64,000 bases of DNA, from positions 136,001 through 200,000 of the forward strand of contig JAOTOM010004318.1 of the NCBI GenBank assembly GCA_034440615.1, written 5' to 3'. The DNA comes from Ashinkailepas kermadecensis. Taxonomy: Eukaryota > Arthropoda > Thecostraca > Neolepadidae. Numbering within the stretch: the first letter of the stretch is position 1; each line of letters begins with the position of its first letter. This document shows, piece by piece, positions 32,605-44,147 of the stretch. Below the pieces are notes generated by a model. That model did not search any database. It was not told where the DNA came from and saw nothing but the letters and a program-made list of their open reading frames with translations. The position numbers and the translations under genes are program-made.

Positions 32605-33666
32605 AGAGTTGTTATGTTGAAATGTACTGAGCACTGCTCTTTTAATTATGTGACTTCACCAGTTATTGGGCGATTTTCCCCGTCGGTGAGGATGCTGAAT
32701 AAACATAAACATACACACATCGTCGAATAAGAAATCAGAATTTCTGAGATCTGAAAATATAGTGGGCTAAATCCGATGAGTTTTTTTTTTTTGGGGGGGG
32801 TGTCTAGTGTTTTGGCACTTCGGCCCCCCAATGTTTTTCAAAAATCGACACCCCTGGTTACACAACTACCTGTGCTAGCAAACCAGCAACAATTATACAA
32901 AGCACAACTTAAGGCGCGGTCAGCTCGTACGATAGGTACTTTCAGTGGTCACATTCTACCCACGCAGAGTAGTCTACAGACCCTCTGGCCACTCACCATC
33001 ATATATCACATCACTTCTGAACACACGGATCCATCTTTTCCGGGATGTCGTAAGTTACACAGTTTTTCCCCATCGCCTGCAGATTGGACCTGACTTGCAG
33101 AATGGCTTCCATCATACGGATCTGCATCCTGTTCCGGAGTTTGGTTTTTACAATATTCATCTGCGAGAACAGCCGCTCCACAGGTGCGTTGGACACAGGG
33201 GCACTCAGTATTGCTGTTCCCAACTTGTATATATTGGGGTACTTCTGGACTCCATCCGCCATCTTCTTCTCCCCCACCTCCCACCAGAACTTCTCCCTGT
33301 CCACCACAGGTCCGTCAGCCGTGTCCTGCCAGTCCTCGTGATGCAGGGCGTTCCACTGTCTCTCAACATCATCTGGACTCCCAGCGATACTCTGGAAGTG
33401 AGCTGCAATGGGGTCTGAAAGTTGATAAAGATGTAGATGGCGCTGAGAGTCAATGGTCACCCAGCTTTCTTTGGCGAACCTAAAGCGCTATGTTTTGTGG
33501 GTTAGGGAGGGCAGAATCTTTATATTTAAAAAGCCTATTGTACATTTTGTAAGCAGCGTATGTTGTTTGCGCGTATTTAATTATGTTGAATGTACTTCAG
33601 ACACGTCTAGTTTGCTGGAATATTTACCATTAGTGCGCTAGAAATTAGGAGAAACAAGTCAGAAGT

Positions 33667-33735
33667 ATGGGTGTATGTGCGGTTCCCGGCTGCCATAAAC
33701 GTGATCCATCTATCAGGTTTCCAGCAGACTGCAAG
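33667..33735 (+). CDS. Possible first exon of a THAP zinc-finger protein
   Basis: An ATG opens a frame reading VCAVPGCHKRDPSIRFPAD (after the initial MG) and CK, followed directly by a gtaaga donor. This matches the start of a THAP domain: C-x4-C spacing and an RFP motif. THAP domains are DNA-binding fingers of P-element and ISL2EU-type transposases and of host regulators. The remaining Cys-x2-His half was not found downstream, and reading through meets a stop after 43 codons. It sits inside the gap of the hAT transposase on the opposite strand. Confidence 0.5.
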
Positions 33736-34078
33736 GTAAGAAGGCAGAAAATTGATTTGAAAAACAACTATTGTTTGACTGCCTTTCTGTAAAAGACGTA
33801 GTGGGAACCATTCAGGAAAGCACTGGTAAGGTACCTAGGCACATTAGGTACCAAGGTAAGTACCTATCTATTGTCCAGACTGTAAAGTATGGAACAAGGT
33901 TCACTGGGGCACATCAGCCCACAGTGAAAATATGCACCAATCCACACGAAGGGTGAGAACAAAGATAAGAAGAACTATAAGAGATAAGAACTATACAACA
34001 AAGATAAGAGCTATAAGAAAAATGGATCCATGATAGGTAGGTACTACGCCTGTAGGAAAGCTGTGGAAATGTAGGAAC

Positions 34079-34261
34079 CAGGGTTGGCAAAATACCGGTA
34101 AAAACTAGTTTATGTCATGTCAGTGGCAGAAACCATGGCTGGTATTTACCAGTATTTACCAGTATAAAGTGGTTAATACCAGTATAAATGAGACAACACC
34201 ACTGGTTTATACCGGTTTATACCAGTAAAAACCATCCTGTGGCAAAAACTGGTCAACCCTG
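34079..34261. mobile_element. 183-bp hAT-type MITE with perfect 8-bp target duplication
   Basis: Ends CAGGGTTGGCAAAA and, inverted, CAGGGTTGACCAG. The interior is built of inverted (ACCGGT/ACCAGTA)-rich segments and can fold along its whole length. The 8-mer gtaggaac abuts both ends (34,071-34,078 and 34,262-34,269). Confidence 0.95.
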
Positions 34262-34269
34262 GTAGGAAC

Positions 34270-35060
34270 AGTTATTTAAGTAGGTTGAGGTATGGAGAAG
34301 CAATATTATATTAGCTTAAAGATTATTAAATGCATCCACCAATATTATGCACATATTGTTTGTGAATGCATCATTAATTTATTGTAAAATTTTATTGCAA
34401 CCCCCTGCAAAAAGGACTCCAAAAAAGTTACCATAGTTACCCTGGCCATGGTTGAGGTGGCCACAGCATATTCTCCACCCATGCTGCTTACCTTACCTTA
34501 CCATAAGTACCTATTGTCGGATAAAAATTACGCCAAAAAGTTGGTCCTGATTATAACAAAACATTACCCTTTCCTTATCTCAGTGCAGTTGATTCAGATT
34601 AGAGTCGTTAGTAAAAAGAGAATAAGGAAAATCACCCACACAAACACACACACAGATGCACATATCACATGCACCCATGCATACACAACACCCACACCCC
34701 ACACTCACCCAACAAATCTCACCAAAAGCCAGCACATGCATTTTTAACAGTAGGTGGGTAGAGATCTCTTACCTCTGGACCAGCTCTTCCTTCCTGCCCT
34801 TTGTGGATGCATGCCTTTCCCTTGATAAGCTTGAAAGTTGAGGTGTTGTGAAACTCCCATAAAAATCCCTATCACTATTCAAGTCCATAATTGCGCCTAG
34901 TAGCTACCACCGTAACGTGCAGTCAATAGCAAAGCACTTGCCAGCTCAGACGCGTATGTTCTACCCAAGCTAGTGGCCAGAGTCCGATAATTGGCGAGTT
35001 CCTGGCACACTGTAACCCATGAACAACCTTTCTTCAACACAATATTTCCGAAATCCTTGG
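34270..35060. other. Nothing recognised
   Basis: AT-rich sequence with a (CA)-rich stretch near 34,640-34,710. It lies in the gap of the hAT transposase gene. Confidence 0.4.
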
Positions 35061-36559
35061 CCTAAATGACTTGCAACCCTAATAAAAGCCACATGCCAAC
35101 ACCGACTCCCGGCAACCCCACGCAAAATGCACAGCAAAGATGGCCGACGCCTCCTCGTCGGGTGACCATTGCGTACAGCGCCGCCCTGGTGGCCAAATCG
35201 TAGCTTTCAGACCCCATTGGTACCACAGCCTGGCGTCCGCATACTTTCAGTGCAGATTCCGGTGACAGCCTGGTGAGACCGGAGAGGATGCCGATGTTCT
35301 CAGGAAGGCGCCTCTGTACTTCCGCTACGAGAGTCACGAGAAACTCGCGGCACTTCTCCCTGATAGGAATCGCTGACTCTTCTTGGATGTTGCACTCTTC
35401 CATACTGAACTCGTGCCCGAAAAACAAGGCCCTAACTGGGATCAAGTTTTGCGATGGATCGAGCGCAATTAGACCTTCCGACGTCAGACTTCTTAGAGCC
35501 GATGGCATCACGACCAGGTCCAACAAGCTCCGAAGGAACTCTTCCAAGTCCTTATGGAGCGCACATGGATCTGGATTTGAGCTTTGGAAGATGCGGTTGA
35601 TCCGGTTGACCCCCTTCAATTGCGTGGACATGAACGTCAAGAACAGACGGTTTTGCTGATCGTTGTACATCTGGTACAGCTGATCAGCTTGGTAGCAGCG
35701 CTCGCTATCTTTCGCCAGCATGAATGTCAACTTCAATTCCTCATACTGTTCCAAAACTCTGTCTACGGCATCACCACGGCTAAGCCACCTTGTCATGGCC
35801 ACCTTCGGTATTTTACGATTTTTCTGACCGTCGTTTATGGTCGCGTACAGTTCTGAGTATTCTCTCTGCCGTTTAGGACTATGACTAAACCAATTATGTG
35901 TCTCACGGACCATGAAGTCGAGATGCCGAGGGAGAACAGCACATGCCGTACTCGCTGCCAGGTGTAGCGAGTGGCACAGACACCGTACTACGATCAGGTG
36001 AGGAACCTTTTCCCTGAGAGGGTACTCACGGAGTGGTGTCGCCCCACCATGGCGCTGGCACCGTCCACACCGATGCCGACGAGGCGATGCACGGGCAGGT
36101 TGTCCAGCTCCAGTGCCTGCAGGATCGCTTCTGTGATTGTATCTGCCGTCGTTGACTCCAATTCAATGAGGCGATACAGTGTAGTCACCACTCGTGTCTG
36201 CCTTCTGCTAAAGTATCTCACAATCACACCGAGACACTGTGTATCTGACACGTCGGTCGATTCGTCTATCATAAGGCTAAAGTATGAGCCTTTCATATCG
36301 TCCAGGAGTTCTTGATGGATGACTGGCACTATAATATGTTATTTATAATGCCTGAACACTTCGTGCGATGAAGTTTCAAATCTTTTAGAATCTTGGAATT
36401 CGGGTCCAAACTTGACAGCACCTCACCCAGATGGTCGACAGAGGCGTTTGGCCCATGCTCTGCGATGTACAATGCAGTCCTCAACTCCGCCTTCTTCACG
36501 GCATCACCGTGACCGTCACTTCGGCATGGGAATGCTTCAGTGATTTTCGTGGATTTACT

Positions 36560-36940
36560 ACTCACAAAATTCCTTTTGTTTTTGGGGGTTTTGAAAGAAC
36601 CCTCTGGGTTTTTTTCCCCCGGGGGGACCCGCCCTTTGGCCCCCCCCCCCCCCCCGGAAAAAAACCTCCTCCCCCACACTAAACCCCCCCCCCAAAAAGG
36701 GGTGGGTTTCCCCCCCCCCCTCTTTTTGGGGTGGGGTTTTGGTTTTGTTTTTTTTTTTTTTTAAACAAAAAATAATTTTTTATAACCCCAAAGCCCCAAA
36801 AAAAAAAAAAAATTTTTTTTTTTTAAGGGTGGGGAAGGGGGAAAAAAAAAAAAAATTTTTTTTTGAAAAAAAAAAAAAAAGAAAAAAAAAATTTAAATTT
36901 TATAAATTTAATTTTTTTAAAAAAAAAAAAAATATATAAA

Positions 36941-37017
<77 letters not shown>

Positions 37018-37030
37018 AAAAAAAAAAAAG
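36560..37030. other. Homopolymer-ridden tract, probable assembly artefact
   Basis: Within 470 bases there are dozens of runs of C, G, T or A longer than 8, ending in ~100 A with almost no other base. Real flanking code (the hAT transposase) dissolves into it. Such texture is typical of unpolished long-read consensus or of a forced join. Confidence 0.75.
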
Positions 37031-37034
37031 GGGT

Positions 37035-37230
37035 GATTCAGAACATCCAAAAAACTAACATCCAAAGACCAAAAGTCCAATTACAAAACATCCAAGAAAC
37101 GTAAAGTCCAAAACACATAACGTCCAAAAACCAAACGTCCAAAGTACATAAAGTCCAAAAACCGAACATCCAAGGATCCCAAAAGTCCAAAGACGCAAAG
37201 TCCAAAGACGCAACGTCCAAGAACCAATAA
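37035..37230. repeat. 15-16 bp tandem repeat, GTCCAAA type
   Basis: About 12 units close to AACGTCCAAAAACCA / AAAGTCCAAAGACGC. It starts right after the homopolymer tract. Confidence 0.88.
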
Positions 37231-37239
37231 TCAAGAACT

Positions 37240-38264
37240 TCACAGTGTAGTTCATACCTTCTCCGCTAGACGAATAATTCGCGACTCTATTGCATCCTTA
37301 CCGAATGCTTAGAGGAACGCATCCAAAGCCGTTATCGGATGTTATCGAGGGATTCTTCGCCATTGTACAGTCGAGTCTGGCGAATTTGTCTGCCGAGTTT
37401 GAAAAAGGAGATTCTGCGTGGTAACGGGAACTGTTGCCATTGTGGTTATTTCTGATGGCTTGGCTTTGGCGATTGTTGCTTCGGCCTCTTGCCTACCTTG
37501 GTTTAGTGTCCTGGTAAGTGGCAAGTGCAAATATTACGATATGTGCCGGATTAGGTAGGTCAACTGCAAATTACTGATTTTTATTTGCATCCATTTACTG
37601 TCTTAGCACTTCAACATCACTTGACCATCTGTGGTTGTGTCACATTCTTATACCATATGGTTGTATGAATGTACCTAGGTAGGTAGTTGCCTACCTAGGT
37701 ACCCACCTACCTATAATGAGAATTGATTTATCAGTGCATGCATAGATCAAGATGGAATCCCACCAAATATGTTGATGTTACCAGCACTCCAGTTGGTGGC
37801 ACATCTATTTTGAAAAGTTGATGAAAAATGATACCATGATTCAGGGAAGAAGTTGGAAGACCTTAAGTGAGTAGGGTTAGATATATCTTGTTAGGTACCT
37901 AGGTAGGTATCTATGTCAAATGTGGTGAATATTTTCATTTGAATTCAAGGTGTGGTATTGGATGGGGTGCTGAGTATTCATTTGTCTATGCTGATAGTAT
38001 CTCAAGGAAATGGTGGTTTTATTTTCCATCTCCGTAAACTCCATTTTTGGAAATTATTTTTATAATCATGAATGGTGATGCACCAGGTTCCCAATTTTTG
38101 GAACTTCTTATATGTCATTACTGCACTCAAATCAATTTTAGTGTGAAGTAAATAAAAATTGTGTGTTGTAGCTCATCATTTTGATGTGGTGTCACCTTAT
38201 TTGGTACATTGGTTTGGTTGTGGACCTAAGAAAACTCAGTTGAATTATAATATTAACATGCTTA
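37240..38264. other. Nothing recognised except ACCTAGGT clusters
   Basis: Unassigned AT-rich DNA. ACCTAGGTAGGTAG-type clusters at 37,670-37,715 and 37,890-37,910. Confidence 0.4.
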
Positions 38265-39960
38265 AAGGCAGCAACAATAGTCGGTTTTACAGCAGCAATT
38301 TGCTCTCCCGTCTAGTCGCTTTTCATCCTTCCAAGTCATTCCTTGCTTCAACTGAACATTCCAGATATAAACTCAAAAAGTACATCGAAGAACATTTATT
38401 ATTTAAAAAATTGATGTCACTCAATTTTTTTCAGCATTTTCATTGACAAAACTTGTTTCTTGGTGGTGAGAATAAAACGATTTTAGACTGATTGTTTTAG
38501 TATAATTTTCCCTAAACCATTTCATGTTCCAAAACCTATATCCCAATATGCGGCAGGCAACAAATCAGTTGGTGCACGAGCGTCCCACTCGTGGGGTGTG
38601 CTGTGAATATTTATTAGTTGTGTGGCGTGAGCATGTTGGCAGTATCAGGTATGGATTTATAAACTTGGTTGACATCGATTAAGTGTACTTTTGTTATCAT
38701 TTTCTCTACCGTTGCTCAGGAAGTTGGCTTATAACCACATCCTTTGCTAATTTAACCACAGCGCCAATTTGTCATCTGGCAGTTATCCGTCGGCTGCCAG
38801 ATACCGTAGAGCTGAATGCAGTCTCAAAGTAAATTAGAAAGTGTATTGCAATTTGCTGATATTTGTAAATTTAATTATACTTATTTCAGCAGTGTCAATA
38901 GTAAAACCTATTTCGTTATAGGTTGATGTGAGATGATGTGAGAATTAGATTTGGTGGTCACTTTTATTTTATGCAGATCACTATGCCGGGTCTTCTCCCT
39001 CTATCTTGTTCCTGAGACCACGTGACCTGGGACTGTGGGAACAAATTTCTGCTGTAAAACTGGCTACTGTGTTGGAAATTTCTCCAATCAAAGTAGGCTA
39101 ATATGTTGTTTTAATCACTTAACTTCTGTTATGTTTTAATCTTGTATGTAGTCACCAAATACGTTATTTGCGTATTGCAACAACTGGGTGACGTGGGTGA
39201 TGTGATTATTTTCCTTGTATCACACAATAGGTCATTTTACAGCTGCAATTTGCTATCCTGTCTAGTTGTTTTAGATCCTTCCATGCCCTTCTTGGCCTCA
39301 ACTAGAACATTCAAGATATGGATTAGTAATATATATCACATGTCATTAAATATTAATAATGGTTGGTTTCAATCAATTTTTGCAGCTTTCTCCTTGACAC
39401 CAATTGTTACCTGGTGGTGAGAAGAAAACGATTTTAGACAGTGTTTTAAGCATAATTTTAATGAAGCTATTTTACATTCCAAAACCCATTCCCCAATATG
39501 TGACAGTAACAAATCAGTTAATGCATCAGCTTCCTACTCATCAGCTGTGTTGTGTTTATTTGTGTGGTTTGAGCATGTAGGGAGCATTGATATCCGGTAT
39601 GGATGTATCAACTTGGTTGACGTTGATGAAGTATACTTTTGTTATCATTTTATGTACTGTTGCTTATCAAATTGGCTTATAACCACACCCTTTGTTAGTT
39701 TAACCATAACACTAATTTGTCATCTGGCAGTCATATGTTGGCTGCCAGATTCCATGGAGCTGAATGCTGTCTTGTACCTTGTTACTTGTGATGTTCTTAA
39801 GTTTAATTCTACTTATTTCAGCAGTCTCCATGCTAAAACTATTTTGTGATAAACCAGTCAGGAAAATATCCCTATTCATTGTTCTGATTTATGTGGATCA
39901 TTGTGCCAGGTATTCTCACTATATATTGTTTGAGCCCATGTGACCTGAGTGCTTGTTGAT
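38265..39960 (+). repeat. Two-copy tandem duplication, ~950-bp period
   Basis: 38,265-39,030 and 39,225-39,960 are diverged direct copies. Shared landmarks are TTTTACAGC.GCAATTTGCT, AAAACGATTTTAGAC, TTTTGTTATCATTTT, GGCTTATAACCACA and GGCTGCCAGAT. The short open frames in each copy are not the same, so no gene is supported. Confidence 0.85.
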
Positions 39961-40617
39961 GTGTGCTTATGAGGTTTCCATGCTGCATTTCTAAGAATAG
40001 TTTGTGCATAAGTGTCATGCTTATGCTCACTATTATGGATGGTGATACACAAGCATATTTTAACACAATTCCAGGTACAGATATTATCATGTCTATTTAA
40101 CAGTGCCACTTGTTGATACCATGGTATTGCAAGCATTATCATTTGTATATTATATATATATTTATATATATAAAAATAATAGCATTGTATATTATATATA
40201 TATATATATATATCCCTATGTTAGGTATCCCACACAGTAAATGGAAAGCATGCACCTATAGGCTCAAAATTGAGCTTGGAGGATTGAAATGCTATTCTAA
40301 TTGGCATGCTGCCATGACTAATTTTGACATCTGACTGTGCTTGTTTGGACATATCACACATAACCAAGATTTTTTAAACACTGCAATGTACCATAAATTA
40401 TTCATAAATAATATGTGTTGCATTACATTTTTTTAAGCCAGTGCTCCAAATTATGAAAAAAATTTACAAACATGGAATGTATAACACTGTTTCCCTAGCT
40501 GCTCTTCCCATTGCACGCTTAAACAAGATGGCCCCTGTGGCTCTTATTAAGTCTGGATACTTTATAACTTGATAGCAGGGATGGAAGGCAAAACTGTAGG
40601 TCTAATCTAATCAAATC
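39961..40617. other. Nothing recognised except an AT microsatellite
   Basis: Contains TATATA tracts at 40,148-40,212. No supported gene. Confidence 0.4.
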
Positions 40618-42480
40618 ATGAAGAAGTTTCATGACGTGGGAGGAAAAATTCTTCTTTCAGTGATACATGAAGAGGAAATGAACTGTTTCATAGTGTTCAC
40701 AAGTGAGGGAAATTGTGTGCAAGATGTGGGCCTAGGAGGGACCTTCAGTAATAGTGATCACAACATGATGTGCTTTTCCTCATATGTTGGAAGTGTAGGA
40801 ATCAATGAAATATTTATTTTAAATTTTGCTAAAGGGAATTACAATGAGTTTGGGATCTTCATGAATGGAATCCAATAGTAAGAGTTATTGATAGGTTTAT
40901 GCTTCTGAAATGTGGAGAATGGTAATAGATAAACTGTTTCAAGGCCAGGGTGAGTTCGTTCCTAATAGGTGGATTATATTGCACAAGTTTAGGCACCCTC
41001 ATGGCTTACCAAAAAAGTAAACCATTCAATGGAGTCAAAGAAGCAGGCATCTAAGAAACTAAAAGATTCTGACTCTGAAGCAAACCTAGAAGCATATAGA
41101 ATAGCTAGAAATAAAGTTAGGTGTGTTTGGACATCCAAAAGATGGGCTGGAATTATATTATCTGAAGATCATTTAGCATGCAATGCTAAGAAGCTCATTA
41201 CCTTCTACACATTGATGTTTAAAAATGCAATGGAGGGCCACTAGAGGTAGATGGTGATATAGTGGGTGATGATTGTGATCTAGTTCAGTCAATAAGCAAT
41301 CAGTTATCATCAGTCTTTACTAGGAAGAACATTGGAAACCACTGATGGTTATGCTGTGGTGGGTGATAGGTTGGAGTAGTTTACAATATCTACAGAAGAT
41401 GTAGAAAAGCAGTTGAAGAATATAAGGGATAATAAAGCTGCTGGACAAGGTGATATTTATGCTATTATCTAAATAGAGTGTTCTCAAGTTTTTGCAGTTA
41501 CCCTGGGTGTCATTTTTAGGAGATATATGTAGTATTCTGAAATACCTGAAGATTTGCAAAATGCAACTGTTTCAGTTTTCAAAAAGGGAAGTATAAAGTG
41601 GGTATGAAACTATGTGCCAGTCAGTTTGACATCCATAATTTCCAAGGTATTAGAAAACCGGCTGAAGAGGTAGTTCAGACTCATCTAGATAAGCACAACC
41701 TTTTAAGGGATACTCAACATGGATTTTGATCCAGGAGATCTTGTTTAGCTAACCTGCTGAAGATTATGGAGTATGCAACTAGAGAAATAGACAGTCAAAG
41801 CAGGATAGATGTTGTGTACTTAGACTTTAGCAAATATTTTGATGAAGTTCCACATGGGCATCATCTAATTAATCAACTAGAGCAGAATGGGATTGATGGA
41901 AAAGTTATAGGTTGGAATGAAGCATGGTTAAGTGGACTGAAACAAAAGGTTGTGTTATATGGTTGCAAATCTGAATGGAAGAATGTTCTGAGTGGAGTGT
42001 CATATGACTCTGTTCTGGGTCCACTTCTCTTTATCATCTTTGTGAACAATATTGAGATAGGGCTGAGGGATAGGGTGTTCAAATTTGCTGGCGACATCAG
42101 GCTGGTAGGAGTGGATAACAGTATAGATCAATTTAGTAATATTAAACTAGTCTTGGAGGACCTAAAAAGTGGGATGATCAATGGCAATGTCTTCCATCTA
42201 TGAAAAGTATAAGGTGGGGTCCATCTGGGGTCTGGAAGCAAGACATCCTGATATACAATGGGTGTAGGGAACTGGATATTACTGAAGAGGAAAGAGACAT
42301 GGGTGTGTTAGTTTCAAATGGCCTTAAAACAAAAAAAAAAATACACCTCAGCTAGGAACAAGGCAGTCAGAATGCTCGGAATAATTAATAAGAGTGTGAG
42401 GTCCCATATGGCTCTGTTCTGTGACCACTTCTCTTGGTCATCTTTGTGAACAGCATTGAGGCCAGACCAGGGTTGGATTT
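40618..42480 (+). pseudogene. Decayed LINE (endonuclease end + reverse transcriptase)
   Basis: 40,740-40,880 carries the end of an APE endonuclease (GTFSNSDHNMMCF and a GNYNEF block). 41,029-41,244 holds the linker, and 41,700-42,203 the palm: VVYLDFSKYFDEVPHGH, GIDGKVIGW, DSVLGPLLFIIFVNNIE. The catalytic FADD is FAGD (FAGDIRLVG), so it is inactive. A second, shorter piece of the same palm region recurs at about 42,400-42,470. This family is the same as, or close to, the minus-strand fragment at 55.9 kb, and differs from the two LINEs further left. Confidence 0.85.
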
Positions 42481-42484
42481 ATGT

Positions 42485-43255
42485 TTTGAAATTCTAGATT
42501 TGGAGAGGAAAATGTTTGAGACTTCTAAGTTGGAGAGGATAATTTACCATTCTGTTTCACATCAATGACTCATTTTTGTATTTTCAGTCAGTTTTGCACA
42601 TGCTGATCAAAGAGATGAAATGAGATAATGACTGATGATGAGATCAGTCATTTTCAAACAATGCTGGTTATCTTTTAGAGAACAAAGAGTGGATAATTTA
42701 TTGGAGGATAGTGTTCTAGATGAGTCCCCAATTTAAGGTATTAAAATATAGGGTGGACACATTGTGAGGTTGGAGAATCTGTTTTTTTTTTTTTTCTAAT
42801 TAGTGGTGGATGGGGTGATATTTATGCTAGTAAGTGTACACTGTGCAGAACCCTTCGAGACTCATTCAACTCCATCTAGACATGGATGGAGTTGAAAATT
42901 ATTGATGGAGCACCCAAATCATGCATGTGCTACAAATTACCAAGTGAATAGGGCTAGATAGATATTGGTAGGTGCATAGAATGTTGATGGATAGTTCCAA
43001 TGGAATTTACAATGCAATATTGGTTAGGGTGCTAAGTATCTTGTTGTCCCGACTTATAGTACCTTCCCTTTATGGGCTTAGCCAGATTGGTCTGTGTAGC
43101 TCTTGTTAGGTTTGAACACTTTATGACTTTGTGATCTTACAGTAGCTAGAGAAGATATGGAAAACGGGTGCAGAAAATATAATGTAATATAGCTGCTGGA
43201 CCTCATGGTCCAGATTTTATCCAGAGTAGAATGGGAAAGTCATCCATTTTTGCTG
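42485..43255. other. Unassigned AT-rich DNA
   Basis: May contain decayed LINE sequence; I recognise no motif with confidence. Confidence 0.35.
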
Positions 43256-43259
43256 GATT

Positions 43260-43650
43260 CTGAGCCATGTTGGTAGAATAGGCAATGAAGAAACCTACGG
43301 TGCTGCCAGATGGGCAGCACAGGCTCCCTTATGCAGAGCATTTCCAATACTTGCCAGGAACCTAGGGATCACGGTTTTCCGGAGGAATAAGTGGCCAGCG
43401 AGCTGGGATGAGCTTGTTTCTAACAAAGTACGGACAATTTCGCCCTCTCTCGGTCAGTGTCCCTCGTGGTAGCGTAGGACAAGACGAGATGAGGTGATGC
43501 TATGCCATCTTTTCGTTGGTCATGCTTATGTCATCCATGATTACCTACTAAATGATGATAATAAGGCACTGTGTCCAAGATGTGGTGCAGTGCAAATAGT
43601 GTCGCACTCACATTCTAATTTCATCTCCGAGGTATACTCTGGAGCGTCGA
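43260..43650 (+). pseudogene. C-terminal remnant of an RNase H-bearing LINE (I-type)
   Basis: HVGRIGNEETYGAARWA matches the final block of a LINE RNase H domain (xVPxHxGIxGNExADxxAK). After frame breaks, MLCHLFVGHAYVIHDYLLND and CPRCGAVQIVSH match the C-terminal extension (RLRxGHxxxTHxxL...C..C....TxxH) typical of I/R1-group elements. Frames shift within it. Confidence 0.7.
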
Positions 43651-44146
43651 CGTCTTTCCGGAGTGGTCAGGCCCACTGTATAGTAGCATTCTTAGGTGAC
43701 GAATCACGGGTAGTTCAGTCTGGAAATCTCTTCAGCTTTCTTTCTGATGCTAAATGTTGTACTATCTACTTGGGTTGTTGGCATAAATGTCACATATAAA
43801 GTAGGATGCATATAGTACAGTTGGCGTGGTATGGTAACCTTTTGAACAATTCATTAGTATTATCCAGCGCGTCGTGCAACCAGTGCAATTACTCATGGAT
43901 TTTGAATGATTATGTGTGTGTGTGCGAATGATCAACTCTGGTCGAAGCGCCCTAAAGCCAAAATGACTAACTGAATTATTATGTGTGGCTGGAAAAAGAT
44001 ATCGAAAACGATGTAAGACAACGTTGTTTGGTGTCGATTTTAACCCAGCTGTTGGAATTCGAGAACGCTTCACTGACCATACCGATTTTCTTTGTCTAAC
44101 CTGCTCACCGTTTCTGATAAATATGCTCATGTCTGCCCTGCCCGCC
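43651..44146. other. Nothing recognised
   Basis: Unassigned; its last ~60 bases are pyrimidine-rich and form a plausible acceptor for the next feature. Confidence 0.35.
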
Positions 44147-44147
44147 A

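Larger units (their letters stand above)
24423..32856. mobile_element. 8.4-kb hAT-like element with perfect 8-bp target duplication
   Basis: The left end begins CAGGGGCGTCGATTT (24,423) and the right end, in inverse orientation, begins CAGGGGTGTCGATTT (ending at 32,856): 14 of 15 positions agree. The same 8 bases, gttacaca, directly abut both ends (24,415-24,422 and 32,857-32,864). CAGGG-type termini and 8-bp duplications are hallmarks of the hAT superfamily. Inside are three further copies of the left end in the same orientation (25,667; 26,186; 27,368), (CCTAA)-bearing repeats, a 20-bp periodic array and a SINE. No transposase is recognisable inside, so it is non-autonomous or heavily invaded. 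Confidence 0.85.
33011..36565 (-). pseudogene. hAT-family transposase gene, ZMYM6/ZNF862-like type
   Basis: Segments in order on the minus strand follow. 36,329-36,565: AELRTALYIAEHGPNASVDH... 35,930-36,329: FSLMIDESTDVSDTQ and GVDGASAMVG, then the CLCHSLHLAASTA motif. 35,245-35,930: ETHNWFSHSPKR, MTRWLSRGDAVDR and helical repeats. 33,011-33,414: ILSAPVSNAPVERLFSQMN and TKLRNRM, the C-terminal hAT dimerisation domain. A one-base frameshift lies near 36,330. The 33,415-35,245 gap could be an intron: a tttcag acceptor sits at 33,415 and a GTATGC donor candidate at 35,244. It could instead be inserted DNA; it contains a MITE. The N-terminal zinc finger is lost in the poor-quality tract at 36.56 kb. 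Probably a dead or domesticated copy. Confidence 0.82.

Noticed and set aside
36739..37080. Lysine- or phenylalanine-rich open frames
   Set aside because: Translations of homopolymer runs in the suspected artefact tract.
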